DNA of 8,054 nt from NCBI GenBank assembly GCA_937874455.1, contig CALNBE010000290.1, positions 1 through 8,054 of the forward strand, written 5' to 3'. The notes under the pieces are model-generated. The model did no database searches. It had not been told where the DNA came from and was given only the letters and a program-made list of their open reading frames with translations. This DNA comes from an uncultured Opitutia bacterium. GTDB lineage: Bacteria > Verrucomicrobiota > Verrucomicrobiia > Opitutales > UBA953. The position numbers and the translations under genes were made by a program. Positions 1-5,536 of the stretch are shown one piece after another (position 1 is the first letter of the stretch; the number at the start of each line of letters is the position of its first letter).

Positions 1-1182
1 CATCGGCAGTTTCCTTTGCTTCGCAAAACGCTCCAGGTCGCGCAAACAGCCGCCGTAAACTTCGCCCTGAAACGGCGCCACCGCCCCCTCGGCCAGCGTT
101 TTTTCAGGATCGGGAATCACTTTGTCCCAGTCGATTCCGATCACCCGCCCGAAACCCCGGCAGCGCGGACAGGCCCCGATGGGCGAGTTGAAGGAAAACA
201 GCGCGGGGATGGCCGGACGGAACCGGGTGCCGTTTTGCGCGACGAGATTTTCCGCAAAGGAAATCGGAGCGCGGAGGAAATTTGGCTCTCGCGATGACGC
301 GGCGGCGCGGGGGAATTTTTTCGGCGCAAAGGAATGGGGAGGCGATTCCTCCGCCGCCAATCCGTGGTGTTGTTTTTCTTGAAACGGTATCGCTGCGTTT
401 TCGTTTCGTTGCGAAAAATTTTCTTCCGAGAAAACCACCATCCGCCCCTGTCCAAGCCGGAACGCCACCGTCGCCGCCTCCAGGAAACGCTCCCGATTTT
501 CCTCCGCAATGCGCACCCGATCCTGCACCACAAAACCGTCTGCCAACTCCGAGGAAATTTCCTCCGCGTCCAGTTTCGCCACCGCACCGCCGAACACGCC
601 GCGGGTGTAACCTTGGGCAACGAAGGGCGCGAGCACTGCGGGCCAGGCGAGTTTTTCCGGACGCCCCACCGCAAAGGAAATCAGCACCGTTTCCCCTGCG
701 TGCCGCGCCGCCATTTCCTCCCACACGCTCGCCGGATGATGCGGGCGAATCGCCTCGCCGGTGACCGGATCGTGCAACTGGGCGCGGTGCGCGAACCAGA
801 CTTTGAACCAGTCGCAAAGCTCGGTCATCGTCCCCACGGTCGAGCGCGAGGTCTTCACCGTGTTGCCCTGTTGGATGGCGATTGAGGGCCGGATGTTTTC
901 AATCGCGTCCACCTCCGGCGCGGGAAGCAGTTCGAGAAATTGGCGCGTGTACGGGCTGAAGGTTTCGACGTAGCGCCGCTGCCCCTCCGCGTGCAGCGTG
1001 TCGAAAACCAGCGAGGATTTTCCCGCGCCGCTCAGGCCCGTCACCACCACCAGTTTTCCCACGGGAATGTCGAGGTCGAAGCCCTGCAAATTGTTCTGCC
1101 GCGCCCCGCGAATGCGAATGCTGGCGGAGGAAATTTTTTCATCGGAATGGGAATCGCGCAAAGGGGACATTTGTTCACCCAT
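1..1182 (-). CDS. uvrA: UvrA-family excinuclease ATPase, N-terminal part (cut by left edge)
   Basis: The frame is open from 1182 to the window edge (394 codons, no stop). UvrA is the DNA-damage-sensing ABC ATPase of nucleotide excision repair. Visible landmarks: an IRIRGARQNNLQGFDLDIP opening, Walker A GLSGAGKSS at residues 49-57, then GQRRYVETFSPYTRQFLE, and SRSTVGTMTEL. Near the cut end are FSFNSP and GACPRCRGFGR (Cys338, Cys341). The ETFSPYTRQF and TVKTSRSTVGTMTE wording differs from E. coli UvrA and recalls the enlarged or duplicated UvrA proteins of chlamydiae and relatives; that is inference, because the rest of the gene is missing. The first cysteine pair of the usual zinc finger is absent and is replaced by a low-conservation loop of about 60 residues (roughly 254-314) containing several dispersed-motif copies. 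ATGs at 1182 and 1170 are possible starts, neither with a clear Shine-Dalgarno; the frame stays open up to 1383, so a longer N-terminus is possible. Confidence 0.93.
   Translation of the reverse strand, partial: MGEQMSPLRDSHSDEKISSASIRIRGARQNNLQGFDLDIPVGKLVVVTGLSGAGKSSLVFDTLHAEGQRRYVETFSPYTRQFLELLPAPEVDAIENIRPSIAIQQGNTVKTSRSTVGTMTELCDWFKVWFAHRAQLHDPVTGEAIRPHHPASVWEEMAARHAGETVLISFAVGRPEKLAWPAVLAPFVAQGYTRGVFGGAVAKLDAEEISSELADGFVVQDRVRIAEENRERFLEAATVAFRLGQGRMVVFSEENFSQRNENAAIPFQEKQHHGLAAEESPPHSFAPKKFPRAAASSREPNFLRAPISFAENLVAQNGTRFRPAIPALFSFNSPIGACPRCRGFGRVIGIDWDKVIPDPEKTLAEGAVAPFQGEVYGGCLRDLERFAKQRKLPM
10..19 (-). repeat. Sister-form dispersed motif (GCAAAGGAAA)
   Basis: Exact GCAAAGGAAA on the minus strand, inside the uvrA coding sequence (read AKQRK). 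Confidence 0.5.
254..263 (+). repeat. Sister-form dispersed motif (GCAAAGGAAA)
   Basis: Exact copy in the variable loop of UvrA, 7 bases before a full 13-base copy of the main motif. Confidence 0.6.
271..283 (+). repeat. Dispersed 13-bp motif, exact (GCGGAGGAAATTT)
   Basis: Exact 13-mer in the UvrA variable loop; read on the coding strand as N-F-L-R (residues 301-304). Confidence 0.85.
345..354 (-). repeat. Dispersed motif, partial (ATTCCTCCGC)
   Basis: Nine of ten core bases match in the UvrA variable loop; a partial sister form GCAAAGGAAT lies next to it at 326-335. Confidence 0.5.
498..507 (-). repeat. Dispersed motif core (TTTCCTCCGC)
   Basis: Exact 10-base core inside uvrA, read A-E-E-N (residues 226-229). 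Confidence 0.75.
551..567 (-). repeat. Dispersed 13-bp motif, exact, overlapping a 14-bp palindrome
   Basis: AAATTTCCTCCGC at 555-567 is exact. With the bases before it, GAGGAAATTTCCTC (551-564) forms a perfect palindrome, as if two motif halves met head to head. It is read A-E-E-I-S-S-E in UvrA (residues 206-212). Confidence 0.85.
671..680 (+). repeat. Sister-form dispersed motif (GCAAAGGAAA)
   Basis: Exact copy within uvrA (read ISFAV on the coding strand). Confidence 0.5.
1124..1136 (+). repeat. Dispersed 13-bp motif, exact
   Basis: Exact 13-mer near the uvrA start, read K-I-S-S-A (residues 16-20) before the conserved core begins. Confidence 0.85.
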
Positions 1183-1384
1183 AGCCCAAGCCGCGTGGCG
1201 CGCAAAGCCGATTATTTTTTCACCCGCCATTGCCGTGCTTGGGCCAAGCAAAGGAACGCAAGAAAACACCAGCGCCCCATGAGCAGCTGTTTCCCTCCGC
1301 GGCCGCGACACATCCCTTCTTTCACCGACCTGCCTCCAATCCGTCCGACAACCAAAGCAAATTTTCCCGCTGCCCGCCGCTCAT

Positions 1385-1394
1385 TTTCCTCCGC
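1385..1394 (-). repeat. Dispersed motif core, intergenic
   Basis: Exact TTTCCTCCGC on the plus strand in the uvrA/oxidoreductase spacer; 29 bases from the next core in the same orientation. Confidence 0.75.
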
Positions 1395-1410
1395 ACCTAA
1401 CACCGCAGAA

Positions 1411-1423
1411 AAATTTCCTCCGC
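1411..1423 (-). repeat. Dispersed 13-bp motif, exact, intergenic
   Basis: Exact AAATTTCCTCCGC on the plus strand outside any recognised gene, so the motif is not a by-product of coding. Confidence 0.85.
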
Positions 1424-1481
1424 CCGCCGCCGAATGGCCTGCAGGGAACCTCTCCGCCGGGTGCTGGTCTTAAAATTTACC

Positions 1482-2813
1482 ATGACACCCCGCGCCCCGC
1501 TCCCCGTTTCTTCCGCCTGCAACCGGCGGCAGTTTTTGCAAAAAGCCGCGCTCGCCACCGGCGCAGTCGTCTTTCCCTCCCTTATCCCCGCCACCGCGCT
1601 GGGCCGCAACGGCACCATCGCGCCGAGCAACCGCATCGTCATGGCCGGAGTGGGCTTTGGCCGCCGCGCCGAATACCTGACCGGACACTGGTTCCTCCAG
1701 CAAAAGGATGTGCAGCTCGTCGCCATTTGTGATGTCCGCAAGGAACGGCGCACCGCCGCCAAACAACGGATCGACGCCCACTACAAAAACACCGACTGCA
1801 CCACCTGCGTCGAAATGGACGAGGTGCTTTCCCGCGCCGACATCGATGCGATTGTCTCCGCCACCGGCGACCGGCTGCACACTCCGGTGGCCATCCGCGC
1901 CATGCGGGCGGGCAAGGATGTTTACAGCGAAAAACCCGCCACCATGACCACCGGCGAGGGACAGGAACTGGTGCGCACCGCCGCCGCTTACGGGCGCGTT
2001 TACCAGGCGGGGATGCAGCGCCTGAGCGAGCGCAACTTCATCTTTTGCGACGAACTCGCCCGCCGCGGTTTCCTCGGCGAAATCCAAACCGTCCACGCCC
2101 ACCTCGCACCCTGGGGCGGCGTCCACATGCGGCGCGACTGGCTCCCGGAGCAACCGCTGCCCAACCCCGCCGAGATCGACTGGGACCGCTGGCTCGGCCC
2201 CTGTCCGTGGCGCCCCTACAACCAGGAATACGTCAAGGGCGGCTGGCACAACCACTACGATTTTTACACCAGCGTCATCGGCGAATGGGGTTCCCACACT
2301 TTCGCCTCCTGCCAGTCCGCGCTCAATGCCCAGGACACTTCTCCGGTTCATTATCCTTACGTCAACAATGCCAACGCCGACGGGCTGGCCATGACCTTTG
2401 CCAACGGCGTGAAAATGCTTTCCCTCGCCGACAGCCAGTGGCGCGGCAGTTGCGGCATCCGCTACATCGGCACCGAGGGCTGGTGCGCCACCGCCGACGG
2501 CTACTCCGCGCCCGAGGTCTCCAATCCGGCTCTGCTGCGCGACCTCCACAAGATCGTGCAAAACTACCTCCTGCGCACCGGCCGCGAACTCGACCATGTC
2601 CGCAATTTCCTTTCCTGCGTCAAATCCCGCCGGGAAACCGTCGCCAACCCGTCCCTCACCCACCGCACCATGAGCACCGTCCATTGCGCCAACATCGCCC
2701 AGTGGCTAGGCCGCGACCTCACTTGGGATCCGGTGAAGGAGGAATTTGTCAACGACGACCAGGCCAACCGGCTCCGCTCCCGCGCCAGCCGCGAAGGCTG
2801 GCAGATCGTCTGA
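1482..2813 (+). CDS. Tat-exported Gfo/Idh/MocA-family oxidoreductase
   Basis: The product is 443 aa from the ATG at 1482. The N-terminus carries a twin-arginine signal, NRRQFLQK at residues 14-21, followed by a hydrophobic stretch to about residue 40, so the protein is probably folded with its cofactor and exported to the periplasm. A Rossmann segment follows (VMAGVGFGRR, 53-62, with the last glycine of GxGxxG replaced), then AICDVRKERR, and the family's catalytic EKP (Glu150-Lys151-Pro152). The C-terminal half has IDWDRWLGPCPWRPYN (232-247) and GEWGSH (267-272), both typical of the sugar-acting Gfo/Idh/MocA proteins abundant in Verrucomicrobiota and Planctomycetota. Such enzymes oxidise or reduce sugars or cyclitols with NAD(P)(H); the substrate is unknown. 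An ATG at 1434 and a GTG at 1461 are in frame upstream, but 1482 gives a normal Tat n-region. No Shine-Dalgarno is evident. It is followed after 28 bases by the HEAT/DUF1080 gene, probably co-transcribed. No exact dispersed-motif copy occurs in this gene. Confidence 0.9.
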   Translation: MTPRAPLPVSSACNRRQFLQKAALATGAVVFPSLIPATALGRNGTIAPSNRIVMAGVGFGRRAEYLTGHWFLQQKDVQLVAICDVRKERRTAAKQRIDAHYKNTDCTTCVEMDEVLSRADIDAIVSATGDRLHTPVAIRAMRAGKDVYSEKPATMTTGEGQELVRTAAAYGRVYQAGMQRLSERNFIFCDELARRGFLGEIQTVHAHLAPWGGVHMRRDWLPEQPLPNPAEIDWDRWLGPCPWRPYNQEYVKGGWHNHYDFYTSVIGEWGSHTFASCQSALNAQDTSPVHYPYVNNANADGLAMTFANGVKMLSLADSQWRGSCGIRYIGTEGWCATADGYSAPEVSNPALLRDLHKIVQNYLLRTGRELDHVRNFLSCVKSRRETVANPSLTHRTMSTVHCANIAQWLGRDLTWDPVKEEFVNDDQANRLRSRASREGWQIV

Positions 2814-2841
2814 ACCCCGTCCACCCCGCACCCCGTTTCCC

Positions 2842-4512
2842 ATGAAAATTTCCTCCGCGCTTTTCTTTTCCATTCGCACCCTCCCCGCCCTCGTGCTGCT
2901 CTGCACCGCGCCGCTTTTCGCCGCGCCGTCCGAGGCCGAATTGCTGGCCGTGCTCCGCGACCCCGACGCTTCCGTCAATGCCCAGGTCACCGCCCTGCAA
3001 CAACTCGGCGACTCCGGCACCGCCGCCGCCATCCCGGCGCTGACCGCGCTGTTGGGCGCCGATCAGGCTTTCCTCCGCGACGCGGCCCGCTACGCGCTGG
3101 AAAACATCCCCGACCCGTCCGTCGAACCGGCCTTGCTGGCTGCGGCGGAAAAACTCTCCGGCCCGGCCCAACTCGGCGTTGTCCAATCCCTCGGACAAAT
3201 CGGCTCCGCAAAATCCGTCCCCGCCCTCGCGCATTTCCTTTCCGCGGAGGAAACCGGCCTCGTCGCCACCGCCGCCCAGTCGCTCGGCAAAATCGCCACG
3301 CCAGCCGCCCTCGCCGCGCTGGAAGCCCGTCTCGGCAAAATTTCCTCCGCCGCTCCGGCCTTCCTGCAAGCGGCGGATCGCCTGGCCTCCCACGATCCCC
3401 GCGCCGCCGCCCCGCACTATCGGCGACTGCTGGAATTTTTCCCCGCGCCATCCGAAGCCGTCCGGCTGGGCGCCTTGCGCGGTCTGATGCTCACCGGAGG
3501 CCCCGAAGGGTTCGCGCTTTGGGAAAAATCCCTCCGCGCCGACGACGTCGCCACCGTGGACACCGCCCTGCGCGCAGTGGTCGATTTCCCTGCCGACTCC
3601 GCCGCCACCAAGAGGTTTTCCTCCGCGCTGGCAGAAGTTTCCCCTGCCACCCAAATCCGGCTGGCCGCTGTCTTGACGGAACGGGGTGATCCCGCCGCCA
3701 ACGAAGCCTTGCGCCAACTGGCCTTGCACGATTCCGCCGACCCCGCCGCCCGGTTCGCCGCCGCCCGCGCCTTAGTCGCGCTCGGAGATATTTCCTCCGC
3801 CGAAAAAGCCCTCAACCTGCTCCTGGTCTCCGCCGACAACTCCGTCGCCGACTCCGCCCGCCAAGCCTTGCATTTCCTCAACTACGAGACGCCCGCCGCC
3901 GAGGCCGCCCTCGGTTTTCAACCCATGTTCAACGGGGAAAACCTCGACGGCTGGCGCGGCGGCGACGGCTGGTGGTCAGTGGTCAACGGCGTGCTCACCG
4001 CCCAAAGCACCGCCGAAAAACCCTGCACTCGCAACAGCCACTTGTTCTGGGAGGGCGGGGAGAAAAAAGACTTCGAGCTGCGCGCCGAATTTCGGCTCAG
4101 CAAAGACGCCAACTCCGGCATCCAACTGCGCGCCCGCGACGCCAACGGCGACACCAGCTATCAGGCCGACATGAACGGATCGGGTGAATACGCGGGCTTC
4201 CTCTACCATCCGGAATTTCATCTGGTCGGTGAACGTGGCTCCCAGGTCGTGCTTTCCGCCGACAAAAAAATCGCCCGCACTCCCTTCCCCAACAAGGAGG
4301 CGCTGAACCGCGTTTTTCAGCCCGGCGCATGGAACGACTACCGCATCGTCGCCCAAGGCCGCACCCTCACCCTTTACCTCAACGGCGTCAAAACCTCCGA
4401 ATTCACCGACCTGCGCCCCGCCGCACCCGCCGCCGGCCTCATCACTTTGCAAATGCACAGCGGGCCGCCGATGAAGATCGAGTTCCGCAATCTGCGCCTC
4501 CGCGATCTTTGA
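2842..4512 (+). CDS. Secreted HEAT-repeat protein with C-terminal 3-keto-disaccharide hydrolase (DUF1080) domain
   Basis: The product is 556 aa from the ATG at 2842. Residues 1-28 form a Sec-type signal peptide (basic start, ALVLLCTAPLF core, AA-P boundary). Residues about 30-350 are alanine/leucine-rich helical repeats of HEAT/PBS-lyase type, for example IPALTALLGADQAFLRDAA and VPALAHFLSAEETGLVATA. Residues about 358-556 are a DUF1080/3-keto-disaccharide hydrolase domain: GFQPMFNGENLDGW, then WWSVVNGVLTA, FELRAEFRLS, NSGIQLRAR, GAWNDYRIVAQG, LYLNGVKTSEF and MKIEFRNLRLRDL at the very end. Members of this family cleave 3-keto-glycosides or bind carbohydrate; the HEAT part likely mediates protein contacts. 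The start fits the signal peptide, although the frame is open upstream to 2746, overlapping the previous gene. Six copies of the dispersed motif core fall in the first 320 codons and none in the hydrolase domain. Activity of this particular domain is inferred from family membership. Confidence 0.9.
   Translation: MKISSALFFSIRTLPALVLLCTAPLFAAPSEAELLAVLRDPDASVNAQVTALQQLGDSGTAAAIPALTALLGADQAFLRDAARYALENIPDPSVEPALLAAAEKLSGPAQLGVVQSLGQIGSAKSVPALAHFLSAEETGLVATAAQSLGKIATPAALAALEARLGKISSAAPAFLQAADRLASHDPRAAAPHYRRLLEFFPAPSEAVRLGALRGLMLTGGPEGFALWEKSLRADDVATVDTALRAVVDFPADSAATKRFSSALAEVSPATQIRLAAVLTERGDPAANEALRQLALHDSADPAARFAAARALVALGDISSAEKALNLLLVSADNSVADSARQALHFLNYETPAAEAALGFQPMFNGENLDGWRGGDGWWSVVNGVLTAQSTAEKPCTRNSHLFWEGGEKKDFELRAEFRLSKDANSGIQLRARDANGDTSYQADMNGSGEYAGFLYHPEFHLVGERGSQVVLSADKKIARTPFPNKEALNRVFQPGAWNDYRIVAQGRTLTLYLNGVKTSEFTDLRPAAPAAGLITLQMHSGPPMKIEFRNLRLRDL
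2846..2858 (-). repeat. Dispersed 13-bp motif, exact
   Basis: Exact copy starting 4 bases after the first base of the HEAT/DUF1080 ATG; encodes K-I-S-S-A at residues 2-6 of the signal peptide. Confidence 0.85.
3069..3078 (-). repeat. Dispersed motif core
   Basis: Exact 10-base core in the HEAT region, read F-L-R (residues 77-79), a different frame from the KISSA copies. Confidence 0.75.
3244..3253 (+). repeat. Dispersed motif core
   Basis: Exact GCGGAGGAAA in the HEAT region, read A-E-E-T (residues 135-138); opposite orientation to the other copies in this gene. Confidence 0.75.
3338..3350 (-). repeat. Dispersed 13-bp motif, exact
   Basis: Exact copy in the HEAT region, again read K-I-S-S-A (residues 166-170). 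Confidence 0.85.
3617..3626 (-). repeat. Dispersed motif core
   Basis: Exact 10-base core in the HEAT region, read F-S-S-A (residues 259-262). Confidence 0.75.
3788..3800 (-). repeat. Dispersed 13-bp motif, one mismatch
   Basis: ATATTTCCTCCGC differs at one base and keeps the full 10-base core; read D-I-S-S-A (residues 316-320). Confidence 0.8.
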
Positions 4513-4515
4513 GCC

Positions 4516-4528
4516 GCGAAGGAAATTT
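4516..4528 (+). repeat. Dispersed 13-bp motif, one mismatch
   Basis: GCGAAGGAAATTT lies 3 bases after the HEAT/DUF1080 stop codon and is intermediate between the GCGGAGG and GCAAAGG forms. Confidence 0.7.
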
Positions 4529-4698
4529 TTCCGCCGAGCCTTCATCAGGTTCCGACTGGGAAAAAGCGTCCATTGCGAACAACTGAAGCTTGGAGGAAAA
4601 ACGCGGCGACCTGCAAATGACGCTGCACAATTGCGTCCCCGGCTTCGCGCTCCGGCACATCCTTCACGGCTCCGCCTCAGAATAAAAACTTTCCACCA

Positions 4699-4710
4699 TT
4701 TCCGCGGAAA
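4699..4710. repeat. 12-bp perfect palindrome upstream of the L,D-transpeptidase gene
   Basis: TTTCCGCGGAAA equals its own reverse complement and lies 41 bases before the ATG at 4752. It could be an operator, or merely a relative of the dispersed TTTCC-rich motif; nothing else supports a regulator here. Confidence 0.35.
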
Positions 4711-4751
4711 AATCTCATTTCCATTTTCCCCCGCTTCGGCTGAATGCCGCC

Positions 4752-5507
4752 ATGCCCCGCAACCGCTCCATTTTCCGTCGCAAAGTTTTCCTTTGCTCCT
4801 CCGGGTTCCTCTTCGCGCTGACCGCCGTTTTGTTCTGGCAATGGCCGCGGGTGGAAGCGCTGGCCGGAACAGTTTCCGCCCGGCTCGGCCCGCCGCACAC
4901 GGTGCAAGAACGGGTCGATGCATACGGCGACGCCGTGCAAAAACGCCTGCGGCCACTGTTCGAAAAAAACAGCGTCGCCTACCCGCCAGCCCGCATCACC
5001 CTGATCGGGTTGAAGGAGGAAAAACAACTCGAACTCTGGGCGGGCAACGCCACCGGACCGATGCGTTTGCTCAAAACTTACCCGATCAAGGCGGCCAGTG
5101 GCGGCCCCGGCCCCAAACTGCGCGAAGGAGACCGGCAGGTGCCCGAGGGAATTTACGCCATCGAATCGCTCAACCCCAACAGCCGTTACCACCTTGCCCT
5201 CCGCGTCAACTACCCCAACGCCTTCGACCGTGCCCAGGCCCAAAAGGAGGGCCGGAGCAATCTTGGCGGCGATATCATGATCCACGGCAAGGCGGTCTCC
5301 ATCGGCTGCCTGGCCATGGGCGATTCCGCTGCGGAGGAAATTTTCATCCTCGGCGCGCTCACCGGAATTGAAAACATCCAAGTGCTGCTCTGCCCGGCCG
5401 ATTTGCGCCGCGGCGAATTTCCTCCGCCCCCCGCCGCACCCGTCTGGACCACCGAGGTTTACCGCACGCTCAAAACTGCGTTAAAAGACTATCCCGACCG
5501 GCCTTGA
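4752..5507 (+). CDS. Membrane-anchored L,D-transpeptidase / YafK(DpaA)-like YkuD-domain protein
   Basis: The product is 251 aa. Residues 1-10 are strongly basic, and a hydrophobic segment (about 12-30) follows, so it is probably anchored in the inner membrane with a periplasmic domain. The YkuD catalytic signature is clear: IMIHGKAVSIGCLAMGD at 175-191, with His178 and the nucleophile Cys186. Upstream are ITLIGLKEEKQLELWAG and VPEGIYAIESLNPNSRYHLALRVNYPN, the strand pattern of the YafK-type subgroup, in which a substrate-strand glycine-rich stretch precedes the active site. Family members cross-link peptidoglycan stems or, as in E. coli YafK/DpaA, cut lipoprotein-peptidoglycan links; which applies here cannot be told. 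The tail after about residue 210 is less conserved and ends in a proline-rich stretch at 224-227. Two dispersed-motif copies lie after the catalytic cysteine. No Shine-Dalgarno precedes the ATG. Confidence 0.88.
   Translation: MPRNRSIFRRKVFLCSSGFLFALTAVLFWQWPRVEALAGTVSARLGPPHTVQERVDAYGDAVQKRLRPLFEKNSVAYPPARITLIGLKEEKQLELWAGNATGPMRLLKTYPIKAASGGPGPKLREGDRQVPEGIYAIESLNPNSRYHLALRVNYPNAFDRAQAQKEGRSNLGGDIMIHGKAVSIGCLAMGDSAAEEIFILGALTGIENIQVLLCPADLRRGEFPPPPAAPVWTTEVYRTLKTALKDYPDRP
4787..4796 (-). repeat. Sister-form dispersed motif (TTTCCTTTGC)
   Basis: Exact copy in the N-terminal membrane segment of the L,D-transpeptidase gene. Confidence 0.5.
5331..5343 (+). repeat. Dispersed 13-bp motif, exact
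   Basis: Exact copy read A-E-E-I (residues 194-197), just after the catalytic cysteine of the L,D-transpeptidase. Confidence 0.85.
5416..5427 (-). repeat. Dispersed motif, 12 of 13 bases
   Basis: AATTTCCTCCGC in the C-terminal tail of the L,D-transpeptidase, read E-F-P-P (residues 222-225), a third reading frame. It is the last exact core in the window. Confidence 0.8.
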
Positions 5508-5536
5508 GGAACTTTTCTTTTTCCCCGCGCCCAAGT

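Larger units (their letters stand above)
1183..1481. other. Divergent intergenic region between uvrA and the Gfo/Idh/MocA gene
   Basis: About 300 bases separate two divergent genes, so promoters for both should lie here, but I see no convincing -35/-10 pair. It holds two same-orientation copies of the dispersed motif (1385-1394 and 1411-1423, 29 bases apart from core to core), a near copy TTCCCTCCGC at 1291-1300, and GCAAAGGAAC at 1248-1257. The minus frame of uvrA is open to 1383, so part of this may be coding. A 63-codon minus frame at 1212-1403 has no recognisable features and is probably chance. Confidence 0.6.
4513..4751. other. Intergenic region with motif variants and a 12-bp palindrome
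   Basis: These 239 bases lie between two plus-strand genes. They begin with GCGAAGGAAATTT (4516-4528), a one-mismatch copy of the dispersed motif lying 3 bases after the stop codon, and include the perfect palindrome TTTCCGCGGAAA at 4699-4710. No strong hairpin terminator with a T-run and no clear promoter were found by eye. Confidence 0.5.

Noticed and set aside
1212..1403. Small 63-codon minus-strand gene upstream of uvrA
   Set aside because: No recognisable signal or domain, and it overlaps the open uvrA frame; it cannot be supported.
1434..1481. Upstream ATG for the oxidoreductase
   Set aside because: It would put 16 extra residues, with no Shine-Dalgarno, before an already adequate Tat n-region.
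1470..2684. 404-codon open frame on the minus strand opposite the oxidoreductase gene
   Set aside because: It has low-complexity Gly/Ala/Val composition with no recognisable domain, and is an antisense shadow of a clear Gfo/Idh/MocA gene.
2045..2845. 266-codon plus-strand frame overlapping the oxidoreductase
   Set aside because: Extremely Arg/Pro/His-rich and out of frame with the real gene.
2749..3729. 326-codon minus-strand frame opposite the HEAT gene
   Set aside because: It is Gly/Arg/Gln-rich shadow sequence of G+C-rich coding DNA, with no domain features.
3976..4956. 326-codon minus-strand frame across DUF1080, the spacer and the next gene start
   Set aside because: It crosses two well-supported plus-strand genes and shows no domain.
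271..5427. Dispersed motif as ribosome binding sites, because GCGGAGGAAA contains GGAGG
   Set aside because: No copy sits 5-10 bases before a start codon on the right strand; most copies are inside genes and many face the opposite way.
271..5427. Dispersed motif as a CRISPR array or transposon ends
   Set aside because: Spacing is irregular, repeats are only 10-13 bases, flanks are unrelated, and no transposase or Cas gene is present.
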